Assembly (NCBI RefSeq): GCF_016812035.1 | Contig: NZ_CP069178.1 | Coordinates: forward strand, 992,001-1,056,000 | Source: Bulleidia sp. zg-1006 | Lineage (GTDB): Bacteria > Bacillota_I > Bacilli_A > Erysipelotrichales > Erysipelotrichaceae | Reading direction: 5' to 3' | Length of the DNA stretch: 64,000 bases | Shown here: positions 9,022 through 17,886 of the stretch, piece after piece | How positions within the stretch are numbered: the first letter of the stretch is position 1 | How the letters are laid out: each line of letters begins with the position of its first letter | The notes under the pieces: model-generated | Databases searched by the model: none | The model's input: the letters and a program-made list of their open reading frames with translations, nothing else | Told to the model about the DNA's origin: nothing | Program-made: the position numbers and the translations under genes

Positions 9022-9999
9022 TTAAATAGACAAAGCCTTTGCTATGCAAAATGCTATTTTTTCTATCACAGATACTACAACACTATTTCCTGCTTGCTTA
9101 TATAATCTAGTATTGCTCAAATCTTTTGGTAATTTGAATGTTTTAGGAAAACCTTGAAGATTAAAACACTCACGAGGTGTTAATTTTCTTATACCTGTGT
9201 TACATCTTATCAAAGGAACATTGTGTCCTCCTGTCCCCATATTTGCTGTTAAGGTAGGACACACCTTACTTTTATTTTCTCTTACATAAATTCTACGCCA
9301 CTGATAAATTGTATGTGACGTTTTCATATTATTCTCTAACTCGTTAAAAAATTTACAATTTTCACTCGTGTAATAATATTTACTATCTTGTTTATGTTTA
9401 AAATCAATAACATCAGATAATTTTGTTTCCATTAAAATGGGCAATGGGAAATGAAATTTTTCGTATTCTAAGTCATTTAGAAATCCAACAATGTAAATTC
9501 TTTCCCTATTTTGAGGAATATTTCCATATTCACAAGCATTTAAAACTTGTTGTTGCACTTTATATCCTAAGTCGTTCAATTCTTCCAAAATTACTCTAAA
9601 TGTATTCCCGTTATCATGGCTTACCAAATTTTTTACGTTTTCAAAGAAAACAACTCCAGGTTGTTTATTTAGTTTTCTTTTTTCTTTCAAAATTCTAACC
9701 ATCTCAAAAAATAATGTTCCTCTGCCTTTTTCATCATCAAAACCCTGTCTATATCCTGCCAAAGAGAATGATTGACACGGAAAACCGCCAACCATAATAT
9801 CAAAATTAGGAATTTCTTTTCCTTTCACATCTTTGATATCTCTTACATCAACTTTTAAATTAAAATTACTTTCATATGTTATAGCAGGATATTTATCAAT
9901 TTCATTTGCATAGACAATCTCAAAGAGACCAGTATTCTCAAAACCTAAGTCAATTCCTCCTACACCTGAAAAAAAACTACCTACTGTCCTTTTTTTCAT
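9022..9999 (-). CDS. DNA (cytosine-5-)-methyltransferase of a Bsp6I-like type II system
   Basis: Methylates C5 of cytosine to protect host DNA. The motif order is complete: motif I SFFSGVGGIDLGF (8-20), IV GGFPCQSFSLAG with catalytic Cys75, VI FFENVKNL (Glu120), VIII QNRERIYIVGF (163-173), a target-recognition region with CPTLTANMGTGGH, IX RKLTPRECFNLQGFP and X AGNSVVVSV. Its neighbour resembles R.Bsp6I, so the likely target is GCNGC; this is inference from the partner. It sits downstream of the nuclease gene with its own strong AAGGAGG site, in a patch bounded by an IS3 remnant, which suggests transfer. Confidence 0.92.
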   Translation of the reverse strand: MKKRTVGSFFSGVGGIDLGFENTGLFEIVYANEIDKYPAITYESNFNLKVDVRDIKDVKGKEIPNFDIMVGGFPCQSFSLAGYRQGFDDEKGRGTLFFEMVRILKEKRKLNKQPGVVFFENVKNLVSHDNGNTFRVILEELNDLGYKVQQQVLNACEYGNIPQNRERIYIVGFLNDLEYEKFHFPLPILMETKLSDVIDFKHKQDSKYYYTSENCKFFNELENNMKTSHTIYQWRRIYVRENKSKVCPTLTANMGTGGHNVPLIRCNTGIRKLTPRECFNLQGFPKTFKLPKDLSNTRLYKQAGNSVVVSVIEKIAFCIAKALSI

Positions 10000-10059
10000 A
10001 CGTTTTCCTCCTTGTTTAAATTATTTGCGGCACGTCGCACATTTATAGCAGAAAAGAAA

Positions 10060-10069
10060 GGAATGCTCC
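10060..10069. repeat. 10-bp inverted repeat, copy 1 (upstream of the methyltransferase)
   Basis: GGAATGCTCC here matches GGAGCATTCC at 10658-10667 exactly in inverted orientation. The two copies bracket the nuclease gene. Each core is itself quasi-palindromic (GGA-N4-TCC), so they could be operator sites. Confidence 0.5.
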
Positions 10070-10081
10070 TGCTCCTCTCTG

Positions 10082-10648
10082 CTATTTCTTGCGTTCAATC
10101 GTTTTATCTCGAATGTTGAAAATTACATCAGGTTCTAACTGATAGGCTTCAACAATCATTTTTTGAATTGAAAATCTAGGTCTACGACCTTGCTTTTGCT
10201 GATCTTCAACAATTTGGGTTGAATTAACCTTTATGCTTTTTAATTTTTCAGAGTTAATCCCTGTGCGATATATTTTTAACACATCATCGTATTTCTCTAG
10301 TCTAACAAAAACCAAATCATCAAAACGTTCAGAGGGACTAAAACTATTAGGTGCAGAAGTTTTTTCTGCACTACTTCCTTTAATTTCAATAATCAAAGGA
10401 TTATTTGGGTCAGTCATATCAACCGCATCACCCTCGCTACCTTTTTTGTTTACCATAATATTCAAGGCATAACAAGCCATATATTCTGATAGTTCCGATG
10501 GGAAATTTATTCCTCTAGTTCCGGATAGGGTTTTAATTTCAGCATCAAGCGTTTTCCAGTGGAAATATGTATCTACTACTTGCTTAATTCGTGCGGCGTC
10601 TACTTTGACCAGTTCCATTTTTTCTATTCTTTCAATATTACTATTCAT
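10082..10648 (-). CDS. Type II restriction endonuclease, Bsp6I-like
   Basis: Predicted to cut unmethylated DNA, probably at GCNGC if specificity follows Bsp6I. This 188-residue protein has a PD-(D/E)xK-type site: acidic GDAVDMTDP (74-82), then IIEIKGSS with Glu88 and Lys90. The conserved-looking surroundings SGTRGINFP (42-50) and QKQGRRPRFS match what I remember of the Bsp6I family; this is recall, not a search. It is transcribed ahead of the methyltransferase with 82 bases between them and no controller gene. No ribosome binding site precedes the first ATG, and an internal ATG at codon 11 (10618) is possible. A -10 (TATAAT, 10676-10681) lies close upstream. Confidence 0.78.
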   Translation of the reverse strand: MNSNIERIEKMELVKVDAARIKQVVDTYFHWKTLDAEIKTLSGTRGINFPSELSEYMACYALNIMVNKKGSEGDAVDMTDPNNPLIIEIKGSSAEKTSAPNSFSPSERFDDLVFVRLEKYDDVLKIYRTGINSEKLKSIKVNSTQIVEDQQKQGRRPRFSIQKMIVEAYQLEPDVIFNIRDKTIERKK

Positions 10649-10657
10649 TTATGACGG

Positions 10658-10667
10658 GGAGCATTCC
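10658..10667. repeat. 10-bp inverted repeat, copy 2 (at the nuclease promoter)
   Basis: GGAGCATTCC is the exact inverted partner of 10060-10069. It lies just downstream of the predicted -10 (10676-10681, minus strand), at about +2 to +11. An operator for repression would fit there. It is also inside a short hairpin (ACGG...CCGT, 10654-10669). Confidence 0.5.
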
Positions 10668-10834
10668 GTTGAGATATTATAGCATATATGTTTTAACAAA
10701 AAATAAAGGTAATACTATAAAGAAAAATATTTGAAAATCATTATGAAAATAACTCTTAAAAAATACTATCTGATTCAATCCTTAAAATATTTCTATAATT
10801 ATATTTTTAAAAGTAGGAAAACAAAGATTATTTC

Positions 10835-10957
10835 TTAATATCCGTTTATAGCCTTTTGTTTAGAATACATCACTCCCCTATTTTGTTTACCTAGAAATAA
10901 CTCTTTTTCTCTTTCATCTGTGGATGGTTTCCTGCATAATAAAATAAATGGAGGCAT
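10835..10957 (-). CDS. Possible 40-residue ORF in the gap after the R-M pair
   Basis: The 383-base gap 10649-11031 holds the R-M promoter, a short palindrome and this small ORF (begins MPPFILLCRKP, ends KAINGY). It has no convincing ribosome binding site and I recognise no family. It is rich in Lys, Arg and Glu after the first 10 residues. It may be a chance frame or a decayed gene. Confidence 0.2.
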   Translation of the reverse strand: MPPFILLCRKPSTDEREKELFLGKQNRGVMYSKQKAINGY

Positions 10958-10964
10958 TTTTATA

Positions 10965-10984
10965 ATTATTTCGACTGAAATAAT
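10965..10984. promoter_or_regulatory. Perfect 8-bp palindrome upstream of the C69 dipeptidase
   Basis: ATTATTTC, four bases, GAAATAAT, located 48 bases before the start at 11032. The position suits a repressor or activator site for the dipeptidase. No family is implied by the sequence. Confidence 0.35.
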
Positions 10985-11031
10985 GAAATGCTGTTGATAC
11001 CATAATAAACACTAGATAGGAGAAAAAAATT

Positions 11032-12504
11032 ATGCCGTGTACCACCTTATTAGTTGGTAAAAAAGCCAGTTATGATGGCTCAACCCTGATGGCTAGAAAC
11101 GAAGATTCCCCAGCCGGAGAATTTACAGCCAAGAAATTTGTGGTCGTTCATCCGGAAGAGCAAGCAAAAATATATCAATCGGTTTTATCTCATGTGGAAA
11201 TTCCATTACCGAAAAATCCTATGCGTTATACCGCTATGCCCGATGCTTTAGGTAAGATCGGTATTTGGGCAGCGACTGGTGTCAATGAAGAAAATATCGC
11301 CATGACGGCAACGGAAACCATTACTTCCAATGAACTAGTCCTAGCAGCGGATCCTTTAGTTGAATACAAGACCGCAACGGATAATCGTCCTGAAATCATT
11401 GGTGGCATTGGCGAAGAAGACATCGTCACCCTTACCCTGCCTTACATTCATTCCGCTCGTGAAGGTATTTTACGCTTAGGTTCTTTATTGGAAAAATATG
11501 GTACTTATGAAATGAATGGGATTGCCTTTCAAGATGTGGATGAAATCTGGTGGTTAGAAACCATTGGTGGTCATCATTGGATGGCAATTCGTGTACCTGA
11601 TGATCAATACGTTGTTATGCCTAACCAATTAGGAATTGACCATTTTGACTTTGCGGATGCTTATGGAAATGCTGAGAATTATCTATGTTCTAAAGATTTA
11701 AAAGACTTTGTGCAAGATAATTTCTTAGACTTATCCTTAGATGGAACTTTCAATCCGCGATGGACTTTTGGTTCTCATGCGGATGCTGACCATGTGTATA
11801 ACACACCAAGAGCTTGGATGATGCTAAAATACTTTAACCCAAACACCTATCAATGGGATGGTGAACATGCCGATTACAAACCAGAAATGGATAGTTTACC
11901 ATTTGCTTTAAAACCAGAAAGAAAGATTACGATTGAAGATGTAAAATACGTTCTTTCTCATCATTATCAAGGGACTGATTTTGATCCCTACAGCAACCAC
12001 GCTAATCCTTTATTAAAAGGAAAATATCGTCCTATTGGTATTAACCGTAATAACTTCTTATCCTGTACGCAAATTCGCCCTTATATGCCAAAGGAAAATC
12101 GTTCAATAGAATGGGTTTGTTATGGATCAAATGTATTTAATGCTTTTGTGCCTTTTTATACCACTATTGAGAAAACACCGGATTATTTAGCTAATACCAC
12201 AGCTGAAGTAACCACTGAAAACTTCTATTGGGCAAATCGTATTATTGCCGCCTTAAGTGATGCTCATTTTGCGGAAACAGCGAATACGATTGAACGCTAC
12301 CAAAATACGGTTCAAACTCAAGGTCATGCCCTCATTCGTCAAAACGACCAACAATTCTTGGCAACGAAAGATATTTCCTTACTCCAACAAGCCAATGAAA
12401 CCATTGCTCAAATGGCGAAAAAAGAAACATATCTAACTTTAGATAAGGTTCTATATACAGCTAGCTTGTTGATGAAGAATGGATTCTCGCGATCGGATGC
12501 CTAA
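11032..12504 (+). CDS. C69-family dipeptidase (PepD-like)
   Basis: N-terminal-nucleophile hydrolase that cleaves dipeptides. The start MPCTTLLVGKKASYDGST places the nucleophile at Cys3 (exposed after removal of two residues), followed by the family motif ARNEDS. The length of 490 residues is normal. There is no signal peptide, so it is probably cytoplasmic. A GGAGA ribosome site lies 9 bases before the ATG. It is apparently monocistronic with the following membrane-protein gene 75 bases downstream. Confidence 0.9.
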   Translation: MPCTTLLVGKKASYDGSTLMARNEDSPAGEFTAKKFVVVHPEEQAKIYQSVLSHVEIPLPKNPMRYTAMPDALGKIGIWAATGVNEENIAMTATETITSNELVLAADPLVEYKTATDNRPEIIGGIGEEDIVTLTLPYIHSAREGILRLGSLLEKYGTYEMNGIAFQDVDEIWWLETIGGHHWMAIRVPDDQYVVMPNQLGIDHFDFADAYGNAENYLCSKDLKDFVQDNFLDLSLDGTFNPRWTFGSHADADHVYNTPRAWMMLKYFNPNTYQWDGEHADYKPEMDSLPFALKPERKITIEDVKYVLSHHYQGTDFDPYSNHANPLLKGKYRPIGINRNNFLSCTQIRPYMPKENRSIEWVCYGSNVFNAFVPFYTTIEKTPDYLANTTAEVTTENFYWANRIIAALSDAHFAETANTIERYQNTVQTQGHALIRQNDQQFLATKDISLLQQANETIAQMAKKETYLTLDKVLYTASLLMKNGFSRSDA

Positions 12505-12578
12505 ACAAGCCACAAAAGTTTATCGGTTTTTATGTTCTTTATATGATAAAATTAAGTTATAAATAAGGGAGAAAATAG

Positions 12579-13349
12579 ATGAAACATGTATTTATTTGTG
12601 AATCTTGCGATAAGATTCATATCTTAGAAGAGGGTGAAAAACGCTTTTGTGAAACCGACGGGAAACCTTATCTGGACACTGGATTAACAGAAGAAGAATG
12701 GAACACCAAATCGGATGAAGAAAAAGAAGTCCTCAAAAAAGAAGTTTTCAAAAAGTCCATTGATTTAGATAACATCAAAGAAAAGGCTCAACACACGCTT
12801 GGCAATGTCGTCAATGCAACGAAAAAATGGGATGAAAGCATCCCTAATGATTTTGCGGATAAAGAAAGGTTAAAAGTACAAGGCATTTCGTTGAATCTAA
12901 GTGAAATCATTTATTTAGTGGGATTTGTGTCTGTTATCTTAGGAAGTATCTTGCCCTACTATTCAATGCTTGGCAAATCCATGAATTTAATCGCACCAAC
13001 AGGTAGTCTTGGTGATGGTTTTATTTTCTTTATTCTAGCTATTGCCGGCATCGCTACAATCTTTTTTAAACAAAAAATTCAATGGAAATATAAATCCTAT
13101 ATTCTGCCTGGATTGGCTTTGATTACCATTTTACTTGGCTTCATTACTACTGGGCAAATCAATAAAACCCTTCAAGAAATCAGCTCTCTGGGTTCTGCCT
13201 TTGGTTTAGGTAAAAAAATGACTTCTTCTCTTTTACAAAAAGGAATCGGCTATTACCTATTCCAATTAAGTCGCCTTGTCTTAATTGCCGGTATTATTTT
13301 AGAAGCTTATAAATTCTACAAACAAAATGCCTCAAAGACCAGTAAATAA
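12579..13349 (+). CDS. Membrane protein with N-terminal Cys cluster (unknown function)
   Basis: I do not recognise the family. The first 30 residues carry Cys7, Cys10 and Cys24 (ICESCDKIH ... RFCETDGK), which looks like a small zinc-ribbon or rubredoxin-like knuckle. A charged, helical linker (about 30-105) follows, then four hydrophobic segments at about 108-128, 147-163, 170-190 and 215-240. The topology suggests a cytoplasmic Cys domain attached to a four-helix membrane part. The upstream GGGAGA ribosome site is complementary to the conserved CTCTCCC stretch of the small RNAs at 20.5 kb. Confidence 0.6.
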   Translation: MKHVFICESCDKIHILEEGEKRFCETDGKPYLDTGLTEEEWNTKSDEEKEVLKKEVFKKSIDLDNIKEKAQHTLGNVVNATKKWDESIPNDFADKERLKVQGISLNLSEIIYLVGFVSVILGSILPYYSMLGKSMNLIAPTGSLGDGFIFFILAIAGIATIFFKQKIQWKYKSYILPGLALITILLGFITTGQINKTLQEISSLGSAFGLGKKMTSSLLQKGIGYYLFQLSRLVLIAGIILEAYKFYKQNASKTSK

Positions 13350-13351
13350 AT

Positions 13352-13495
13352 TTGGATGAATTTCCCTATCCTTCCTTGGAATGTCATAGAAGGAACAAAT
13401 GTGAAGGCTTGGCGTACATTGGGCTTGAGCTTATTCACGATAACCGCTTGTTGATGGCGTTTGTGATTCGCAACAATACTGAAAAAAAGTATTAG
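13352..13495 (+). pseudogene. Short open frame, possible gene remnant
   Basis: A 47-codon frame open from a TTG at 13352 to TAG at 13493-13495, encoding LAYIGLELIHDNRLLMAFV in its middle. It has no ATG and no ribosome site, and follows the membrane-protein gene immediately. No family is recognised. It may be the 3' end of a lost gene. Confidence 0.2.
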
Positions 13496-13510
13496 TCCTA
13501 TTCATTAAAG

Positions 13511-13543
13511 AAAGGAGAAGAAATGATTTCTTCTCCTTTTTCC
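13511..13543 (+). terminator. Intrinsic terminator
   Basis: Perfect 13-bp stem (13511-13523 with 13527-13539), 3-base loop and a T run (TTTTT). It ends rightward transcription from 11-13.3 kb. The A-rich left arm may also serve the convergent minus-strand gene. Confidence 0.8.
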
Positions 13544-13558
13544 ATTCTTCTCTTCCTA

Positions 13559-13813
13559 TTATTTTAATCGAATGGTTAAATACGTTGTTCCAAAACGTTG
13601 GTCAGCCAATTCATCAAAAAAGTTATCCACCTCTCGTTCTCCAAATGTATTAATCAATTCTGCATAGGAAATTTCCTTTAATTTCGTCAAAAAATAAATA
13701 GGACTTAAAATTTCCGTGGTCTGAAATAATTCATGATTATCCTCAATAATGATGGCCTTTTGTTCATCATCCACATTCCGATTATAAACAGCTAAAAGAT
13801 CCTTGACTAACAT
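13559..13813 (-). CDS. Small protein of unknown function (84 residues)
   Basis: No recognised family. I chose the ATG at 13813 (MLVKDLLAVYNRN) because AAAGGGAG lies 11 bases before it and a TATAAT -10 (13842-13847) just upstream. The longer frame to 13867 would start ahead of that promoter. The protein is acidic and soluble, with ELINTFGEREVDNFFDELAD suggesting helices. It begins 63 bases after the YitT gene and may be co-transcribed or separately promoted. Confidence 0.55.
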   Translation of the reverse strand: MLVKDLLAVYNRNVDDEQKAIIIEDNHELFQTTEILSPIYFLTKLKEISYAELINTFGEREVDNFFDELADQRFGTTYLTIRLK

Positions 13814-13876
13814 TGTACGACTTACTCCCTTTCCCCTATTCATTATAGCACCATTCATTCCAGGCACTTCAAAAAA

Positions 13877-14755
13877 CTACAATAATCGCTTTTGGTAGCC
13901 ACCACTAATATCCAAGACACTGGTCGTTATCACAAAAGCCTCCTTATCTAAACGACGAATATCCTTTTTCACGTCATTCACTTCTGATTTATCTACGATT
14001 ACCACAAGCACTTCGGTTTGTTGGTTGGTATAAGCTCCTTTACCATCCCAACAGGTGACTCCCCGACCATACTCTTTCATAATCTTTTCTTTGACAGTCG
14101 GATTATGCGTAAAAATCATTAGTTTGATTTCAATATTTTGTAAGTGCCAGCGGTCGATTGTTAACGAAAATACCACAATATAAATAATCGAATACAAAGC
14201 TGTTTGAACATTAAATAACAGCGCCATAGCCATATATAAAAGTACGTTATACAAGGTATTAAATTTACCAACAGAGATGGATTTACTCTTTGAACTCATA
14301 TATAAACCCACTAAATCCAAACCACCAGCACTGGCCCCATTACTTAAAATCAAACCGCAGCCAACACCACCTAAAATACCGGCTATCGCAATACCCGCTA
14401 ATTTATCATCTAAAATAGGTTTTTTCGGCATCATAAAGTAAGTAAATACCAATGTTTGAAGAATGACCGAAACAATCGTACCAACCACCATTCTTTTTTT
14501 CATGGTTTTATAGGCTAATATCAACAAAGGAATATTAAATAGCAAGTTAATCAAACCTGCTAAATCCATTTGTGTAACATGCGCAAAAAATAATGTTCTT
14601 AATACTTGGGAAGTACCTGGTATCCCTCCCGAATAAAGCGTTAATGGTAATAAAAAATAATTCACAGAAAAAGCGTATATAGCGGATCCTAAGACAATCA
14701 TCATCATATTCTTAACGCTAACTCTTTTCGGCTTTATCAAAACCATATCTGACAT
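13877..14755 (-). CDS. YitT family membrane protein (DUF161 plus DUF2179)
   Basis: Integral membrane protein with about five to six predicted helices in residues 15-200 and a soluble C-terminal domain (about 215-290) of the DUF2179 type, with RGVTCWDGKGAYTNQQ. YitT proteins are conserved in Bacillota but their transport role is not established. 292 residues is the usual size. A second, shorter YitT protein lies at 47.4 kb. An AGGGGA site precedes the start. Confidence 0.85.
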   Translation of the reverse strand: MSDMVLIKPKRVSVKNMMMIVLGSAIYAFSVNYFLLPLTLYSGGIPGTSQVLRTLFFAHVTQMDLAGLINLLFNIPLLILAYKTMKKRMVVGTIVSVILQTLVFTYFMMPKKPILDDKLAGIAIAGILGGVGCGLILSNGASAGGLDLVGLYMSSKSKSISVGKFNTLYNVLLYMAMALLFNVQTALYSIIYIVVFSLTIDRWHLQNIEIKLMIFTHNPTVKEKIMKEYGRGVTCWDGKGAYTNQQTEVLVVIVDKSEVNDVKKDIRRLDKEAFVITTSVLDISGGYQKRLL

Positions 14756-14826
14756 ACAAAATCCCCTATTCTCAGATAATAATAATGAAATAAAAAAAGG
14801 CTTTCAAGATGAAAAAAGAAGGAAAA

Positions 14827-15774
14827 TTACTTTCCTTCTTCCTTGTAGGAATAAAAGCCTTCCTTTGCGTTAACCCCTGTTTTACCCGCATCTAAATACG
14901 CTTTCAACATTGTTGCCACACGCCCTGACGGTGTTTGAGGGTCACTTGCGCTTGGCTTCATCATTTGAATATTATAAGCCGTTTGTAAGCCAACAATATC
15001 GAGAATACGGAAGGGACCAAGCGGAGATCCTGTTCCTAATGTCCAAGCCTTATCAATATCTTCTACATTACCAACACCATCAGCCAATAACTGTTGCGCG
15101 GCACTTAAGAACGGCACCAACATAGAATTTAATAAATAACCCGGCTGTTCCTTAAAGAGCTTTAAAGGAACCATGTTGATACTTTGAGCAAAGTCTACGA
15201 CAGCATCGAAAGAGTTTTTATCCGTTTCATCATGACCCATAATTTCAGCCGTGTTTTGACGCCAAATATGATTTGCAAAATGAAGAGCTAGATAATTCTC
15301 TTTATTCTTTATACATGACTTGAATTGACTTGGCAATAAAGTCGAAGAGTTCGTTGCTATTACGACATCATTCTTTGTGTAATCATTTAATTTCGTATAG
15401 AAATCTTTCTTTTCTTCCACATTTTCGGCGATTGCTTCAATAATAAAATCCGCATCCGCAAAACCTTCTTGCCAATCAGTTGTTAAAACAATGTTCTGAT
15501 AGGCTTTCTTAAAGTTTTCAATCAAAGCATCCATTTCTGAAACACTAAGTTTCTTTTGTCTGCTCAAACCAGGAAAGTAATGTTTCCCATCTTTCATACT
15601 TTCTAAATCGGCGATGTATAAATCTCTATACCTTTCTAACTTTGGTTTAGTACGAGTGATAGAATCCTCACTTCTAAGCCATATCGTTGTTTTATATCCA
15701 CTGTAAGCTACCTGCAAAGCAATTTGGCTACCTAAAACACCACCACCTGCAATTGTCACATTTTTCCAATTCAT
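14827..15774 (-). CDS. 3-hydroxyacyl-CoA dehydrogenase (NAD-dependent)
   Basis: Predicted 3-hydroxyacyl/3-hydroxybutyryl-CoA dehydrogenase. The N-terminal Rossmann fold has AGGGVLGSQIALQ, and the catalytic domain has ATNSSTLLPS, LHFANHIWRQNTAEIM (catalytic His and Glu region) and QPGYLLNSMLVPF. I start it at the ATG at 15774, preceded by AAAGGAGG. An upstream in-frame start at 15858 would overlap coaX and add 28 unrelated residues. The resulting 315 residues is usual. No other fatty-acid genes are nearby, so the physiological substrate is open. Confidence 0.88.
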   Translation of the reverse strand: MNWKNVTIAGGGVLGSQIALQVAYSGYKTTIWLRSEDSITRTKPKLERYRDLYIADLESMKDGKHYFPGLSRQKKLSVSEMDALIENFKKAYQNIVLTTDWQEGFADADFIIEAIAENVEEKKDFYTKLNDYTKNDVVIATNSSTLLPSQFKSCIKNKENYLALHFANHIWRQNTAEIMGHDETDKNSFDAVVDFAQSINMVPLKLFKEQPGYLLNSMLVPFLSAAQQLLADGVGNVEDIDKAWTLGTGSPLGPFRILDIVGLQTAYNIQMMKPSASDPQTPSGRVATMLKAYLDAGKTGVNAKEGFYSYKEEGK

Positions 15775-15850
15775 GATATGAATACCTCCTTTACCCTCAT
15801 TATACGGATGAAAAAAAATAGTACTCTTATAATGCCCAAGAAAAAAGAAC

Positions 15851-16645
15851 TCAGTCATCTGAATTCTTTACATAATCTTCTTTATTTAAGTCAAAGAGAT
15901 GACGCATACCTCGATACGCTAAGTCACCATCATATTCATCAATTTCTTGCAACTCTTTAGCAATGACTTTACCAAGACCACCCGTCGCTACCACATAAGC
16001 TTCTTCATCATTCAATTCTTTCTTAGCCGTTTGAATGATTTCTCTAACTGCACCTAGGTAGCCATACACCATTCCCGCTTGCATACCTGTTACAGTACTT
16101 GTTCCCAAAATGGAGTTTGGTTTTTTAATCTCTACTTCCGGTAATTGAGCAGTTTGACTGGTTAAAGCGGCTGCCGAAATACCTAAACCCGGTTGAATAA
16201 TAACATACTTAAAATCCCCTTTTTCATCCACATAGTCATAGGTTGTTGCTGTTCCAAAGTCGACAACAATACCACCCTTAGAATGAAAATGATGAATATA
16301 GGCACAATTCACAATTCGATCCGCACCAACTTGTTCCGCATATGGTGTTACCAATTGAAAGTTTAATTTCATCTTATGGTTAACCATCATCGTATTACAA
16401 TGCAAATACTTTTTAAAAGCAGAAATCAAAGAATAATTTAACTTTGGCACAACGGAGGATAAAATGACTCCCTCTAAATCCGCCACTTCCACACCGGCCT
16501 TGTCCATCAAGTTCATTAAAAAGAAACCATATTCATCTGATGTTCTAGGTGTCTTTGACATCAAACGAAAGCGATCCACAATCGTATTCCCTTGCATTAG
16601 AGCAATCGCAATATTCGTATTCCCCACATCCACACACACTAACAT
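15851..16645 (-). CDS. coaX: Type III pantothenate kinase
   Basis: First step of CoA synthesis, phosphorylation of pantothenate. ASKHA-fold motifs are seen: LVCVDVGNTNIAIALMQ at the N-terminus (phosphate loop), EQVGADRIVNC (pantothenate and ADP site) and VVDFGTATTYDYV. 264 residues is typical of CoaX. It lies 4 bases downstream of coaBC, so two CoA-pathway genes form one operon. Confidence 0.95.
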   Translation of the reverse strand: MLVCVDVGNTNIAIALMQGNTIVDRFRLMSKTPRTSDEYGFFLMNLMDKAGVEVADLEGVILSSVVPKLNYSLISAFKKYLHCNTMMVNHKMKLNFQLVTPYAEQVGADRIVNCAYIHHFHSKGGIVVDFGTATTYDYVDEKGDFKYVIIQPGLGISAAALTSQTAQLPEVEIKKPNSILGTSTVTGMQAGMVYGYLGAVREIIQTAKKELNDEEAYVVATGGLGKVIAKELQEIDEYDGDLAYRGMRHLFDLNKEDYVKNSDD

Positions 16646-16649
16646 CCTC

Positions 16650-17837
16650 TTAATCCCCTTTGCTGATTTGGTCGATGATTTTCTTCGCCAATTCTTTTTT
16701 TGTCAATAAGCCTAAATCCACTTGGGTGCTCTTTGACAAGATATAGCCATGATTGGTATCCCCGGCAAAACCGGAGCCAACTTCACGAATAGAATTCGCA
16801 ACTAAGTAATCACAATTCTTTTTCATGAGCTTCGCTTGTGCATTTTCTAATAAATTTTCAGTTTCCATCGCAAAGCCAACCAGAATTTGCGTTGCTTTTT
16901 TCTTTTCTCCTAAAGTAGCTAGAATATCGGTTGTTCTTTCTAAGGTTAATGTCCAAGTTGAATCTTGTTCCTTAATCTTTTCTTCCTTTATTTCTAATGG
17001 ACGATAATCCGCTACCGCAGCTGCCATAATCGTTATATCTGCTTGCTCAAAATGAGAAAACACGGCATCCGCCATTTCTTTTGCGGATTGAACGGGAATA
17101 ACTTCCATATCCTTTGGTTGTCCCAAGCGAACTGGTCCACTAACCAGATAAACCTTTGCGCCACGATTTCTCGCTTCCTTCGCTAAAGCATAGCCCATCT
17201 TTCCCGAAGAATGATTACTTAAATAACGAACCGGATCTAATGCTTCTAAAGTAGGTCCGGCACTGATTAAAACCGTCTTACCCAGTAAATCTTTTTCACG
17301 TACTAATAAACGTTCCATTTCTTCTATGATAGCTTCAGACTCCGGGAATTTTCCTTTTCCCACATCCCCACAAGCTAATAAACCTGTATCACTTTCCATC
17401 ACCGAAATGCCATAGGACACTAATTTTTTAAGATTTTCTTGTGTCATTGCATTTTCCAACATATGTGTATTCATAGAAGGCACTATCAATTTGGGACAGG
17501 TTGACGCTAAAAAGCTACTTGTTAACATATCGTCCGCAAAACCATTCGCCATCTTAGCAATCGTATTTGCCGTAGCTGGTGCGACCACAAATAAATCCGC
17601 CCATTTTGCAATTTCAATATGATGGACAAGAACGTCTTCACTCTTATCAAAAACATCCACATAGACCTTTTTCTTCGTTAATGTTTCAAAAGTTAAAGGA
17701 GTGATAAATTCACAAGCTGATTTTGTCATCAATACTTGCACTTCATAACCTTGTTTATTTAAACTAGTAACGAGGGATGTCGCTTTGAATGCCGCAATAC
17801 CTCCTGTAATACCAAGTACAATATGTTTGTTTATCAT
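16650..17837 (-). CDS. coaBC: Bifunctional phosphopantothenoylcysteine decarboxylase/phosphopantothenate-cysteine ligase
   Basis: Catalyses the two steps from 4'-phosphopantothenate to 4'-phosphopantetheine. The N-terminal CoaC flavoprotein has ITGGIAAFKA, VHHIEIAKWAD (active His), PSMNTHM (Asn) and LLACGDVGKGKFPE (redox Cys). The C-terminal CoaB domain starts at about 185 with ISAGPTLEALDPVRYLSN and SSGKMGYALAKE. The ATG at 17837 is preferred over the GTG at 17849, because the GTG overlaps the GAGG ribosome site. It is divergent from yfcE. Confidence 0.95.
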   Translation of the reverse strand: MINKHIVLGITGGIAAFKATSLVTSLNKQGYEVQVLMTKSACEFITPLTFETLTKKKVYVDVFDKSEDVLVHHIEIAKWADLFVVAPATANTIAKMANGFADDMLTSSFLASTCPKLIVPSMNTHMLENAMTQENLKKLVSYGISVMESDTGLLACGDVGKGKFPESEAIIEEMERLLVREKDLLGKTVLISAGPTLEALDPVRYLSNHSSGKMGYALAKEARNRGAKVYLVSGPVRLGQPKDMEVIPVQSAKEMADAVFSHFEQADITIMAAAVADYRPLEIKEEKIKEQDSTWTLTLERTTDILATLGEKKKATQILVGFAMETENLLENAQAKLMKKNCDYLVANSIREVGSGFAGDTNHGYILSKSTQVDLGLLTKKELAKKIIDQISKGD

Positions 17838-17886
17838 ACAATACCTCACTTGTGGATATTATAGCACGTCGAAAAGGAGAGCCTTT

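Noticed and set aside
10233-10472. 79-codon plus-strand ORF antisense to the restriction nuclease
   Set aside because: It has no ribosome site and lies fully opposite the conserved PD-(D/E)xK region of the nuclease.
15775-15858. N-terminal extension of the hydroxyacyl-CoA dehydrogenase to 15858
   Set aside because: It overlaps the coaX end and contains the ribosome site of the ATG at 15774, where the NAD-binding fold begins.
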